From Thalassococcus_A lentus (GTDB lineage: Bacteria > Pseudomonadota > Alphaproteobacteria > Rhodobacterales > Rhodobacteraceae), in NCBI RefSeq assembly GCF_028023555.1, contig NZ_JAQIOY010000010.1:62001-126000 (forward strand): 64,000 nucleotides of DNA, in the 5' to 3' direction. Each line of letters opens with the position of its first letter. The first letter of the stretch is position 1. The position numbers were made by a program, and so were the translations under genes. The notes below the pieces were generated by a model that saw only the letters and a program-made list of their open reading frames with translations, did not search any database and was not told the origin of the DNA. Below, piece after piece: positions 16,913 to 25,591 of this stretch.

Positions 16913-17043
16913 TATCGCCGCTTGGTCCGCTGCTTATCATCGCCCCGTTGGTGTTAGCGACTTTATTGGTCGGCCCAGTGCTCGTCGGGTCGGTCTACAG
17001 GATTGCAAAGCGGCCGCTTTGTTTAGCTAGGAGGTTCGAATGA
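16909..17043 (+). CDS. 44-residue single-span membrane peptide inside the nuo operon
   Basis: This short gene fills the whole nuoC-nuoD spacer. It starts in an ATGA overlap with nuoC, is preceded by GAGGAG five bases upstream, and its stop overlaps the nuoD start (ATGATG). Residues 5-30 form one long hydrophobic helix (LGPLLIIAPLVLATLLVGPV), followed by a basic tail (RIAKRPLCLARRFE), which would put the C-terminus in the cytoplasm. Coupling at both ends and a coherent membrane topology argue for a real protein. It could be a complex I assembly or accessory peptide; no family is known to me. Confidence 0.62.
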   Translation: MISPLGPLLIIAPLVLATLLVGPVLVGSVYRIAKRPLCLARRFE

Positions 17044-18260
17044 TGGACGGCTCCAAAGGTTTCGAAGACGCTCTGACGGGCGAACAGAAAATCCGCAACT
17101 TCAACATCAACTTCGGCCCGCAGCACCCTGCGGCACATGGGGTTTTGCGTCTGGTGCTGGAGCTTGACGGCGAAATCGTCGAACGCTGCGACCCGCACAT
17201 CGGCCTGCTGCACCGTGGCACCGAAAAGCTGATGGAAAGCCGGACGTATCTGCAGAATCTGCCGTATTTCGACCGGCTGGATTACGTGGCGCCGATGAAT
17301 CAGGAACACGCCTGGTGTCTGGCCATCGAAAAGCTGACGGGAGTGGAAGTGCCGCGCCGCGCTAGCTTGATCCGGGTGCTCTACTCGGAAATCGGCCGCA
17401 TTCTGAACCACTTGCTTAACGTGACCACGCAGGCCATGGACGTGGGCGCTCTGACGCCGCCGCTCTGGGGCTTTGAAGAGCGTGAAAAGCTGATGGTCTT
17501 TTACGAACGCGCCTGCGGCGCGCGCCTGCACGCGGCCTACTTCCGCCCCGGCGGTGTGCATCAGGATCTGCCCGATGACCTGATTGATGACATCGAGACA
17601 TGGGCCAAGGAATTCCCTGCTGTTCTTTCGGATATCGACGGGCTGCTGACCGAAAACCGCATCTTCAAGCAGCGGAACTGCGATATCGGCGTGGTCACCG
17701 AAGAAGAGATCAACGATTGGGGCTTCTCTGGCGTCATGGTGCGTGGCTCTGGCCTTGCTTGGGATTTGCGCCGCGCGCAGCCCTATGAATGCTACGACGA
17801 ATTCGACTTCCAGATCCCGGTTGGCAAAAATGGCGATTGCTTTGACCGCTATCTGGTGCGCATGGAAGAAATGCGCCAGTCGCTGGGCATCATTCATCAG
17901 GCCATCGAAAAGCTGCGGGCCGAGGGGCCGGGTGATGTTCTGGCACGTGGCAAGATCACACCACCCAAGCGGTCCGAGATGAAGACCTCGATGGAAGCGC
18001 TGATCCATCACTTCAAACTCTACACCGAAGGCTTCCACGTGCCCGAGGGTGAGGTCTACGCGGCAGTCGAAGCGCCAAAGGGTGAATTCGGTGTCTACCT
18101 CGTGGCGGATGGGTCGAACAAACCTTACCGCGCCAAACTGCGCGCACCGGGGTTCCTGCATCTGCAGGCCATGGACCACGTCGCCAGCGGCCACCAGTTG
18201 GCCGACGTTGCGGCGATCATCGGCACCATGGACGTTGTGTTTGGAGAGATCGACCGATGA
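17040..18260 (+). CDS. nuoD: NADH-quinone oxidoreductase subunit D
   Basis: The 406-residue 49-kDa subunit, descended from [NiFe]-hydrogenase large subunit, forms the quinone site with NuoB. Visible motifs are NFGPQHPAAHGVLRL, HIGLLHRGTEKL, YFDRLDYVAPM and the C-terminal DVVFGEIDR. TAGGAGG seven bases upstream supports ATG 17040 or the adjacent 17043. The stop overlaps the following gene in ATGA. Confidence 0.97.
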   Translation: MMDGSKGFEDALTGEQKIRNFNINFGPQHPAAHGVLRLVLELDGEIVERCDPHIGLLHRGTEKLMESRTYLQNLPYFDRLDYVAPMNQEHAWCLAIEKLTGVEVPRRASLIRVLYSEIGRILNHLLNVTTQAMDVGALTPPLWGFEEREKLMVFYERACGARLHAAYFRPGGVHQDLPDDLIDDIETWAKEFPAVLSDIDGLLTENRIFKQRNCDIGVVTEEEINDWGFSGVMVRGSGLAWDLRRAQPYECYDEFDFQIPVGKNGDCFDRYLVRMEEMRQSLGIIHQAIEKLRAEGPGDVLARGKITPPKRSEMKTSMEALIHHFKLYTEGFHVPEGEVYAAVEAPKGEFGVYLVADGSNKPYRAKLRAPGFLHLQAMDHVASGHQLADVAAIIGTMDVVFGEIDR

Positions 18261-18607
18261 AAACGGCGGCGATTGCGTTTTGCATTGCACTGCTGGGCGC
18301 CCCGGTGGCGGCCAAAGATGTGTGCTTGCTCAAGGCATCGGTTTGCGAAGGTATGTATGAGGCCAAGTACAAGGACCTCTTTGCCAAACTGCGCAACCCT
18401 TCTTTGCAAAAGCCTTCGGATGGTCTGGCCGTATCGGTGATGTACAACACCTTCGAGTCAGCCGAGAAAGACGCCAAGCGATGCAAGCGCAAGGAAAAGG
18501 TGTCGATGGACGATTTCAAACCTTACTTCGTGATGGGGCAGGGCAAGAACAAGCGGGCCATGATGGTTCGCGGAAAATCAGAGTGCGCTTGGGTGCGGGT
18601 CAAGTAA
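18257..18607 (+). CDS. Small exported protein in the nuo operon, unknown function
   Basis: The 116-residue product has a clear signal peptide cleaved after GAPVAA (residue 19). The mature part is basic and has four cysteines (CLLKASVC, KRCKRK, SECAW), probably as disulfides. Translation is coupled to nuoD by an ATGA overlap. I recognise no family. Confidence 0.75.
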   Translation: MKTAAIAFCIALLGAPVAAKDVCLLKASVCEGMYEAKYKDLFAKLRNPSLQKPSDGLAVSVMYNTFESAEKDAKRCKRKEKVSMDDFKPYFVMGQGKNKRAMMVRGKSECAWVRVK

Positions 18608-18755
18608 CCAAGTCGCTGCAGCACGCTGCCACTGGAACCGGGCGGCGCGCAGGCAGTGGATGCCGGCACCAACGGGCATCTCAGTGTTGTGTTATGAGTG
18701 GTTCCGCGCAGACATGCAAAATGCAGCTGCGCGCTTCGGAATGGAGGGACTTGTG

Positions 18756-19058
18756 ATGAAAAAGATGATGCTGGCCGGCACGGCGCTGACACTGCTCGCG
18801 GGATGCGTATTGCCGCCAAAGGATGTGACACCAGAGGATCTGGCTGCCTTTGATAATGCGGTGGCCTCTATCGGTTGCACGTTGGAAAGCGAACGGCATT
18901 ACCTGCCTGTGGAACTGCAGACAGGTCTGACCCGCGAAAAGCTGATCGAGGTCGCCCAGTACAAGGTCGCTCTCGAAGAGGCGGTCGCTCTGGAAAGCGG
19001 TGGCGTCAAGCTGATCACAGGCAACTGCGCGCCCGCTGCACCGGCTGCCGAGGCCTGA
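18756..19058 (+). CDS. Small lipoprotein, unknown function
   Basis: From ATG 18756 the 100-residue protein has a lipoprotein signal with lipobox LLAGC (Cys17). The mature part is short and helical, with two further cysteines (IGCTLE, GNCAP). GGAGGG at 18743-18748 supports this start; the frame is open further upstream but would bury the signal peptide. Unknown function; it lies between nuoD and nuoE. Confidence 0.72.
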   Translation: MKKMMLAGTALTLLAGCVLPPKDVTPEDLAAFDNAVASIGCTLESERHYLPVELQTGLTREKLIEVAQYKVALEEAVALESGGVKLITGNCAPAAPAAEA

Positions 19059-19146
19059 TACTTTAGCGCTCCGTCTGCCGGGGCAGGACAAATGACGAAG
19101 TGGTCTCCGCCTGATGCGGTGATCCGATGAATTGGAGAGCACGACG

Positions 19147-20370
19147 ATGCTGCGCCGTTTGCACCACGAACAGCCCGAAAGCTTTGCTTTCACCCCGGAT
19201 AACCTTGCTTGGGCACAGGCCCAGATCACCAAGTATCCCGAGGGTCGTCAGGCCAGCGCGATTATTCCGCTGCTTTGGCGCGCACAGGAACAAGAGGGCT
19301 GGCTGACCCGCCCGGCGATCGAAGCTGTGGCCGACATGCTTGGCATGGCCTATATGCGTGCGCTCGAAGTGGCGTCCTTTTACTTTATGTTCCAACTGCA
19401 ACCCGTTGGCAGCGTTGCACATATCCAGATCTGCGGAACGACCTCTTGCATGATTTGTGGAGCAGAGGACCTGATCGCTGTCTGCCGCGAAAAGATCGCT
19501 GACAAGGCGCATGCATTGTCCGCGGACGGCAAGTTTTCGTGGGAAGAAGTCGAGTGTCTGGGGGCCTGCACCAACGCTCCGATGGCGCAGATCGGCAAAG
19601 ATTATTATGAAGACCTGACGACGGACAAACTGCGCGATCTGCTCGACGCGCTGGCGCGTGGAGACGTGCCGCAGGTTGGTCCTCAGAACGGGCGTTTTGC
19701 CTCTGAGCCTGCTTCCGGCATCACTTCACTGACTGAGTTCGTCAACGGCTCGATCAAGCTGAATGCCTCGGCGCAGTTGGCCTCTGACATCGGTGATACG
19801 GTCAAGCGGATCGACGGTACCGAAGTCGCTCTGAAGGCGAATTGGTCAGACATGACTAAAGGCGGCGCAGCCGGCGACGGTGCGGCCAACAGCGCCAGCG
19901 CACCAAAGTCAAAAGCCAAGACCAAAGCCAAAGCAGCGCCCAAAGCCAAGGCAGAGGCGGCGCCCAAAGCCACCAAGGCAGCGGCCAAGCCTGCCAAGGA
20001 GACGGCCAAGAAAGTGGTCGCCAAGAAGCCTGCGCCCAAGGCGGCCAAGGCCGAGCCTGCCGCGCCTGTCGAGGGCGGAACCAAACCTGCCGCGCTCAAG
20101 AAAGCACGCGGCGGGCAGGCTGATGATCTCAAGCGGATCAAGGGTATCGGTCCCAAGCTGGAACAGCTTTGCAACCGCTTGGGCTTCTACCATTTCGACC
20201 AGATCGCTGAATGGAGCGCAGACGAAGTTGCTTGGGTCGACGCCAATCTTGAGGGCTTTAAAGGTCGCGTTAGCCGCGATTCATGGGTCGATCAGGCCAA
20301 AGTACTAGCATCTGGCGGCGAAACAGAGTTCTCTACCCGTGTCAAAAAAGGTAATGTCTACGACAAATGA
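19147..20370 (+). CDS. nuoE: NADH-quinone oxidoreductase subunit E with C-terminal helix-hairpin-helix domain
   Basis: The 407-residue protein has three parts. Residues 1-165 are the 24-kDa subunit, binding the N1a [2Fe-2S] cluster with C-x4-C (CGTTSC) and C-x3-C (CLGAC). An Ala/Lys/Pro-rich linker follows (about 225-320). The last 85 residues form a helix-hairpin-helix/H3TH domain with KRIKGIGPKLE. Bacterial NuoE is normally about 160-240 residues. The domain resembles predicted flap-endonuclease-like DNA-binding domains. The next gene carries a near copy. GGAGAG supports ATG 19147 over TTG 19132. Confidence 0.93.
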   Translation: MLRRLHHEQPESFAFTPDNLAWAQAQITKYPEGRQASAIIPLLWRAQEQEGWLTRPAIEAVADMLGMAYMRALEVASFYFMFQLQPVGSVAHIQICGTTSCMICGAEDLIAVCREKIADKAHALSADGKFSWEEVECLGACTNAPMAQIGKDYYEDLTTDKLRDLLDALARGDVPQVGPQNGRFASEPASGITSLTEFVNGSIKLNASAQLASDIGDTVKRIDGTEVALKANWSDMTKGGAAGDGAANSASAPKSKAKTKAKAAPKAKAEAAPKATKAAAKPAKETAKKVVAKKPAPKAAKAEPAAPVEGGTKPAALKKARGGQADDLKRIKGIGPKLEQLCNRLGFYHFDQIAEWSADEVAWVDANLEGFKGRVSRDSWVDQAKVLASGGETEFSTRVKKGNVYDK

Positions 20371-20399
20371 CAGTCTCAACACGGTGAGGGAGTGACAGA

Positions 20400-21383
20400 A
20401 TGAGTAATGATAATGGTGGTATGAGCTGCACACTCGGCAGCTGGGCTTTGGCGGCGGGCGTTGGCTTGCTCGCATTCATCCTGCTTATGGTACTTGGTGA
20501 TTGGCGCTTTATTCAGGCCCTTTTTGCGGGCGCAGTGCTGTTTGTGGTTCTGGGGCTTCTCTTTAGCTTCTTGTTTTGCCGGTCTTTGCCCGCGCCGGGT
20601 GAAGCTTCTGGCGTAAACAGTGGCTCTTCGGCAGCGGCTGGCGCCGTTGGCGCAACAGCGGCAGCCGGTGCAGCAGCAGCGGCCGGTGCAAGTGCTTCGG
20701 CTTCGGCAAGTGATGCGGATGCAGCGGCAGCAGATGCGGGGGATGCATCTGGTTCTGCGGCAGCAGCGGCTGATACGGCGGCATCATCGGCAGACACAGC
20801 GGCCGAGGTTTCGGTACAGCCATCTGCGCGTCTGGCGGGTGAAGAAGACCTTGCCTCTCGCAAGGGTACTTGGAAATACGAAGGAGAGCAGCAAGACGCT
20901 GCACCAGCCAAGGAAGCCAAGGCCAAGAAACCAGCAAAAGCGGCCAAGGCGAAAGCCGACAAACCCGCAAAGGCGGCAAAGGCTGACAAACCCAAGAAGG
21001 CGGCGAAAGAGGCCAAGGCAGCGGCTCCTGCTGTTGATGCGGGCGATGACACAGTGGATCGCGATGGCGATGGTATTATCGAAGGTCGCAACGAAGGCTC
21101 GAAGCCAACAACCTTGGACGGCCCTCGGGATGGCGGCGCCGACAACCTGAAGGAAATCAAGGGTATCGGCCCCAAGCTAGAAAAACTCTGCAACAAGCTG
21201 GGCTTTTACCACTTTGACCAGATCGCCAACTGGACGGCAGACGAAGTCGCTTGGGTTGACGCGAACCTCGAAGGCTTCCGTGGCCGTGTGACCCGTGACA
21301 AGTGGGTCGAGCAAGCCAAGATCCTTGCTGCTGGCGGTGAAACGGAGTTCTCCAAGCGTGTAGAAGGCGGCAACGTCTACTAA
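20400..21383 (+). CDS. Membrane protein with NuoE-like helix-hairpin-helix C-terminus
   Basis: The 327-residue protein starts with two transmembrane segments (about 12-32 and 37-60), then a long low-complexity Ala/Ser/Gly region (70-130), a Lys/Ala-rich stretch like that of NuoE (about 165-205), and a C-terminal helix-hairpin-helix domain. That domain matches the end of NuoE at about 65 of 80 positions by hand count. It lies 29 bases after nuoE. The pair most likely arose by domain duplication. It may anchor something to complex I or the membrane; function unknown. Confidence 0.8.
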   Translation: MSNDNGGMSCTLGSWALAAGVGLLAFILLMVLGDWRFIQALFAGAVLFVVLGLLFSFLFCRSLPAPGEASGVNSGSSAAAGAVGATAAAGAAAAAGASASASASDADAAAADAGDASGSAAAAADTAASSADTAAEVSVQPSARLAGEEDLASRKGTWKYEGEQQDAAPAKEAKAKKPAKAAKAKADKPAKAAKADKPKKAAKEAKAAAPAVDAGDDTVDRDGDGIIEGRNEGSKPTTLDGPRDGGADNLKEIKGIGPKLEKLCNKLGFYHFDQIANWTADEVAWVDANLEGFRGRVTRDKWVEQAKILAAGGETEFSKRVEGGNVY

Positions 21384-21403
21384 CGCGGAGTTTTGAGACT
21401 TGG

Positions 21404-21428
21404 CTTGCCGGTTCAACTGATCGGCAAG
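21404..21428 (+). other. Intercistronic hairpin after the helix-hairpin-helix gene
   Basis: CTTGCCG/CGGCAAG (21404-21410 with 21422-21428) makes a 7-bp stem but has no T-run, so it is more likely an RNA-stability or attenuation element within the operon than a terminator. Confidence 0.35.
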
Positions 21429-21514
21429 CCCAAGAAAAATAGAGTGGGGTGGCATTGTGCGGCCCCACGTCCTCTTGAACGAGGGCGGATTGGTTTGATA
21501 GGCGCAGGCGCAGG

Positions 21515-21745
21515 ATGTCGAAGAACGACGGTGCAGAAGACAGGGCCAGACGCGGCAGGCAGGTTGCCTTGCTGATCGCAGGTCTTGGCATCGGCTGGAT
21601 CGGGATCACGGCACTGGGCGGTTCGTTGGGTTGGCCCCAGCGCACGCGGGCCTTTTTCGATCTGGCTGTTCTGGCCGGGTTCGGATTGGCCATTTGGAAG
21701 ATATACGGGATCTGGCGCGACAGCCAGGAACACAAGGACGACTAG
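21515..21745 (+). CDS. DUF5337-like small membrane protein
   Basis: This 76-residue protein has a charged N-terminus, two transmembrane helices (about 16-37 and 47-66) and a charged C-terminal tail (WRDSQEHKDD). It matches my recollection of DUF5337, a family of small Rhodobacterales proteins located before nuoF. Its stop is three bases from the nuoF start. Unknown function; a complex I assembly or accessory role is suggested by location only. Confidence 0.7.
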   Translation: MSKNDGAEDRARRGRQVALLIAGLGIGWIGITALGGSLGWPQRTRAFFDLAVLAGFGLAIWKIYGIWRDSQEHKDD

Positions 21746-21748
21746 GCT

Positions 21749-23050
21749 ATGCTGCAAGACCAGGATCGTATCTTTACCAACCTTTATGGCATGCACGAAC
21801 GCACCCTTGCGGGTGCCAAGAAGCGTGGCCATTGGGATGGAACGGCAAAGATCATCCAGAACGGACGCGACTGGATCATTGACCAGATGAAGGCATCCGG
21901 TCTGCGTGGCCGTGGCGGAGCCGGCTTTCCAACCGGTCTGAAGTGGTCGTTCATGCCCAAGGAAAGCGACGGTCGCCCCAGCTATCTGGTTGTGAACGCC
22001 GATGAATCCGAGCCGGGCACCTGCAAGGACCGTGAAATCATGCGGCACGACCCGCACACGCTCATCGAAGGGTGCCTGATCGCCAGTTTCGCAATGCAGG
22101 CCCATGCTTGCTACATCTACATTCGCGGCGAATACATCCGTGAAAAAGAAGCGCTTCAGGCCGCAATCGACGAAGCTTATGATGCGGGCCTTCTGGGCAA
22201 GAATGCAGCCGGGTCCGGTTGGGATTTCGATCTGTACCTGCACCATGGTGCGGGCGCCTATATCTGCGGCGAAGAAACCGCCTTGCTCGAAAGCCTCGAA
22301 GGCAAGAAAGGCATGCCACGGATGAAGCCGCCATTCCCGGCAGGCTCGGGTCTGTATGGCTGCCCGACCACGGTAAACAACGTTGAATCGATTGCGGTGG
22401 TTCCGACCATTCTGCGCCGTGGCCCCGAGTGGTTCGCGGGCTTTGGCCGTCAGAACAACGCGGGCACCAAGCTGTTCGCGGTTTCGGGCCATGTGAACAA
22501 TCCTTGTGTCGTCGAAGAGGCGATGTCGATCTCGTTCGAAGAACTGATCGAAAAGCACTGCGGCGGCATCCGCGGCGGTTGGGACAATCTCAAGGCTGTG
22601 ATCCCGGGTGGATCATCGGTGCCTTGTGTGCGCGGCGAAAACATGCGCGACGCAATCATGGATTTTGACTATCTGCGCGGTGAACTGGGTTCGGGTCTCG
22701 GCACGGCTGCGGTTATCGTGATGGATAAACAAACTGACATCATCAAGGCGATCTGGCGACTGTCCAAGTTCTACAAGCACGAAAGCTGCGGCCAGTGCAC
22801 ACCTTGCCGTGAAGGCACAGGCTGGATGATGCGCGTCATGGACCGTCTTGTTCAGGGTAAAGCGGATCCGGAAGAGATCGATATGCTTTGGGACGTGACC
22901 AAGCAGGTCGAAGGTCACACCATTTGCGCGCTTGGCGATGCGGCGGCTTGGCCAATTCAGGGTTTGATCCGCAATTTCCGCGATGAGATCGAAGACCGTA
23001 TCAAGGCGCAGCAGGCTGGCCGGATCAGCGCCGCTGTCGCTGCCGAGTAA
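21749..23050 (+). CDS. nuoF: NADH-quinone oxidoreductase subunit F (NADH, FMN, N3 cluster)
   Basis: The 433-residue 51-kDa subunit oxidises NADH. It shows the NADH/FMN loop GLRGRGGAGFPTG, the FMN segment AGAYICGEETAL, and the N3 [4Fe-4S] ligands SCGQCTPC with the distal cysteine in TICALGD. Length and motifs are normal. Confidence 0.97.
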   Translation: MLQDQDRIFTNLYGMHERTLAGAKKRGHWDGTAKIIQNGRDWIIDQMKASGLRGRGGAGFPTGLKWSFMPKESDGRPSYLVVNADESEPGTCKDREIMRHDPHTLIEGCLIASFAMQAHACYIYIRGEYIREKEALQAAIDEAYDAGLLGKNAAGSGWDFDLYLHHGAGAYICGEETALLESLEGKKGMPRMKPPFPAGSGLYGCPTTVNNVESIAVVPTILRRGPEWFAGFGRQNNAGTKLFAVSGHVNNPCVVEEAMSISFEELIEKHCGGIRGGWDNLKAVIPGGSSVPCVRGENMRDAIMDFDYLRGELGSGLGTAAVIVMDKQTDIIKAIWRLSKFYKHESCGQCTPCREGTGWMMRVMDRLVQGKADPEEIDMLWDVTKQVEGHTICALGDAAAWPIQGLIRNFRDEIEDRIKAQQAGRISAAVAAE

Positions 23051-23056
23051 ACTGCC

Positions 23057-23458
23057 GTGACAACCGGCCCGCGCGTATCTGTTGCAATTGCTTTCAGTGT
23101 TGGCTTGTTGCTGTCTCCGATGATGGCACAGGCCAAACAGGATCCGATGATGGGCGCGGCGGCGCTTTCGGCTGCGATCCACATTGCGCGCGACTGCGAC
23201 GGGATCGGACTGGTTGGTGGTCAGTCCGAGGCAGATTTTCTGCAATCTGCTTCGAAAACGTTGAAACGGCAGGGTTTTCGCAGGCAGGCGGTTCTCAAGC
23301 TCGTCTACTATTCCAAAGCCGGGGTCCTGGCCAAGGCGACGGATCAGCTTTTGGCCGGGGTGGGCGCATCGCTTGCGGATAAACGCGCCTTGTGCGGTCA
23401 TGGACGCAAGGTTGTTGGCGCCAATGATCTGGTCGGGCAGTTTCTGGAACGCAACTGA
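23057..23458 (+). CDS. Exported protein, distant DUF5333 paralogue
   Basis: The 133-residue product from GTG 23057 has a signal peptide cleaved near residue 26 (MAQAKQ). The mature helical part has two cysteines. It aligns by eye with the DUF5333-like protein at 25592: LSAAIHIARDCDGI with LMAVAIADEIRKRCDDI, and ALCGHGRKVVGANDLVGQFL with QLCSFGKKQMAKATSIGILL. The start lacks a clear ribosome site. Function unknown; co-transcribed with nuoF six bases away. Confidence 0.7.
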   Translation: MTTGPRVSVAIAFSVGLLLSPMMAQAKQDPMMGAAALSAAIHIARDCDGIGLVGGQSEADFLQSASKTLKRQGFRRQAVLKLVYYSKAGVLAKATDQLLAGVGASLADKRALCGHGRKVVGANDLVGQFLERN

Positions 23459-23535
23459 CTGAAGTGTCCTGCGATCTTGGTGCGTTGCCAGTTCACGGCC
23501 GTGATTGCGGTTCAGGACATAAGGGAGAACACCAC

Positions 23536-23964
23536 ATGCGCGGTTTTTTCAGAAATCTGACTCCAGCAGTGGTTTTCACCTGTCTGTTGCCTGTTTGTGC
23601 GGCTGCACAGGGCAGGGTGCCATATCCCGATGTATGGGTTGAGCACATGTTTCAAGAACACATGGCCTTTATGCTGGCGGACAATTGCGGGGATCTGGAA
23701 AAGCATCATCCCGGCATCGACCGACATCGGTCATCGGCCTATGCCGCCATGAGTGATCGCGGCCACCACGCCCGCGATCTTCAAAACAAGTTTTCCCCGA
23801 TTGCACCAGAGCGATATCAGCCGCTTCAAGAAGAGTTCTTGCGCAAGTACGGCCTGAGCGCAGCGAGTCCGATTACCCGGTTTTGTGACGCCGGGCATTC
23901 TGAAATAACGCAAAGAACACCGATCGGGCGCATGTTGAGGGTTCCGGACAATGCATCTAGCTGA
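23536..23964 (+). CDS. Exported protein of unknown function
   Basis: From ATG 23536, preceded by AAGGGAGA, the 142-residue protein has a signal peptide ending near residue 24 (VCAAAQG). The mature part is His-rich (VEHMFQEHMAF, KHHPGIDRHR, RGHHARD) with two cysteines, so metal binding is conceivable. It overlaps the next gene by 14 bases. I recognise no family. Confidence 0.7.
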   Translation: MRGFFRNLTPAVVFTCLLPVCAAAQGRVPYPDVWVEHMFQEHMAFMLADNCGDLEKHHPGIDRHRSSAYAAMSDRGHHARDLQNKFSPIAPERYQPLQEEFLRKYGLSAASPITRFCDAGHSEITQRTPIGRMLRVPDNASS

Positions 23965-24433
23965 ATTGAACATCGGGCGGCTGATCGCCCCCACGGATGA
24001 TCCCAAGGTTGCGGAATTCATGGACAGCCTTGATCGGGTCAACGGAATTGGCAAGCGCAGCCCCGGTTTTGTCTGGATGATGGAAGGTTCGGGCGAGCCG
24101 GGAACGGGAAATACCGAGAACTGTCTTGATGAAGATCCACAGATGGTCGCGAATTTGACGGTCTGGGAGGATGTGGCAAGCCTTGAACACTTTGTCTGGA
24201 ACACCTTGCACAGCCGGTTCTTCAAACGTCGGGCCAATTGGTTCGAAAAGATGGAGCAACGCCACTTCGTTATGTGGTGGGTGCCGGAGGGACATCGCCC
24301 AACATTGGACGAAGCGATGGAAAAGCTTGAACAGCTGCGCAGGAACGGCGATAGCGAGGATGCCTTTGGCTGGGACTGGCTTATGGCCAGAAAGGCCGAT
24401 GCGACAGCAACGGCGCAGCCGTTGGATAGGTAA
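23951..24433 (+). CDS. DUF3291 domain protein
   Basis: The 160-residue cytoplasmic protein matches the DUF3291 family (dimeric alpha/beta-barrel, antibiotic-monooxygenase-like fold). It begins LAELNIGRLIAP, has FVWMMEGSG, NLTVWEDVASLEHFVW and WWVPEGHRPTLDEAMEKLE. Biochemical role is unknown. It starts inside the preceding gene. Confidence 0.85.
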   Translation: MHLAELNIGRLIAPTDDPKVAEFMDSLDRVNGIGKRSPGFVWMMEGSGEPGTGNTENCLDEDPQMVANLTVWEDVASLEHFVWNTLHSRFFKRRANWFEKMEQRHFVMWWVPEGHRPTLDEAMEKLEQLRRNGDSEDAFGWDWLMARKADATATAQPLDR

Positions 24434-24447
24434 AAGGTTGGGTAACG

Positions 24448-24675
24448 ATGACGTTTGTTAAACGAATCTGGGCAGGAGTCCTGAGCTTAATTGCGGCCCT
24501 GATTACCGCAGCCGCCGGATTTGTTCCCGGCTGGTATGCGCATTTAGCCATTTCTATCGGCATTGCGCCGACATGGGTCTACGCCTGCATCGTCGCGTTG
24601 GTGCTGGTCACATCGGCTGTGGTTTTGGCGTTTTTGTCCAAAGCTTGGCAGGGGATACCGCCGCTTCAGGGTTGA
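24448..24675 (+). CDS. Small two-span membrane protein
   Basis: The 75-residue protein has two hydrophobic helices (about 8-30 and 43-66) separated by PGWYAHLAISIG, and a short polar C-terminus. It lies 14 bases after the DUF3291 gene. No family is recognised. A 150-base spacer without obvious signals follows. Confidence 0.65.
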   Translation: MTFVKRIWAGVLSLIAALITAAAGFVPGWYAHLAISIGIAPTWVYACIVALVLVTSAVVLAFLSKAWQGIPPLQG

Positions 24676-24824
24676 AAAAAAACGGACCGAGTCGCGCAAT
24701 TTGCGCAACAGGCCTTCGTCTGAGATGCGGGTCAGATGTGCTGCACGCTTGACCTTGGGCCTTTGAGGCAAGAGGATAGGCGTAATTTGATACCAAGCAT
24801 TTTGGCTGTAGCGAGACGAGACCG

Positions 24825-25142
24825 ATGAGACACGTTTTTTTGTTCGTGGCGACCCTGAGTGCCGTTTCACCTGCTTATGCCGAAATCGTGGAATCGAGCG
24901 CCTTTCGTGGCGAAGTCCAGCGCAAGGCACTGGCACCGATGAAGGACGGAACGGCAATGACCCAAGCCTTCGTGGCGGTCAGCACCAAGACTGGCACAGC
25001 TCCGACCGGTGCGCAGCAAGTCGCGGCAGGCCATTTTGCTGCCGCCGCAGGTTGCCGAGGCGGTACCGCGCTCTCAACAATCGTGGCAAAGACGCAATCC
25101 TTTGCTATCCAATTCGAAGTTTTATGCATGGGAGGTCAGTGA
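24825..25142 (+). CDS. Small exported protein, unknown function
   Basis: The 105-residue product has a signal peptide ending at PAYA (residue 19). The mature part is Ala/Thr-rich, ends in CMGGQ and has two cysteines (AAGCRGG, EVLCMGG) that may pair. Its stop overlaps the next start by one base. Confidence 0.65.
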   Translation: MRHVFLFVATLSAVSPAYAEIVESSAFRGEVQRKALAPMKDGTAMTQAFVAVSTKTGTAPTGAQQVAAGHFAAAAGCRGGTALSTIVAKTQSFAIQFEVLCMGGQ

Positions 25143-25486
25143 TGATGACCCGATCGATCACAATAGTTGCGATGATCCTCGCGCTGGCAGGCTGCGAACG
25201 CCTTGGGCTGGTGAAGCGCGGCACGACAATCGAAAACAATGTCTATCGCGGCAGCGCCAAGGCTGAGAATCGCAAAGAGCGTGACTATTTCATCGCCACG
25301 GCAGGCCCTGTTTCCACGTCTTTGGACGGTGCAATTCAGGCTGCGGCGCATCAGGGCGTGCAGCATTGCATCAAATACTATGGAACCTCCGAGATCGAGT
25401 GGACGGTTGGGCCTGACACCGATGCTGACGCGCTTGCGGTGGACAATGACAAGATCACCCTCATGGGGCGCTGCATCGATCAGTAA
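25142..25486 (+). CDS. Small lipoprotein, unknown function
   Basis: From ATG 25142 (or 25145) the 114-residue protein has a lipoprotein signal with lipobox ALAGC and a mature part containing QGVQHCIKYYGTSEIEW and a C-terminal GRCIDQ. GGAGGT five to eight bases upstream supports this start. It is coupled to the exported protein before it, and a hairpin follows. Confidence 0.68.
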   Translation: MMTRSITIVAMILALAGCERLGLVKRGTTIENNVYRGSAKAENRKERDYFIATAGPVSTSLDGAIQAAAHQGVQHCIKYYGTSEIEWTVGPDTDADALAVDNDKITLMGRCIDQ

Positions 25487-25516
25487 TGCGGGATTTCCGC
25501 CTGTTTTCAGACTCTT

Positions 25517-25545
25517 GGCCCCTTGTTATTGCATAGCAAGGGGCC
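25517..25545 (+). terminator. Perfect hairpin between lipoprotein and DUF5333-like genes
   Basis: GGCCCCTTG (25517-25525) pairs perfectly with CAAGGGGCC (25537-25545). The run after it (TTGCTGC) is not T-rich, so it may be a weak or partial terminator that lowers downstream expression. Confidence 0.45.
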
Positions 25546-25591
25546 TTGCTGCATCTAAAGCTCAATGAAAATTGGTGAAAAGGGGCCAACT

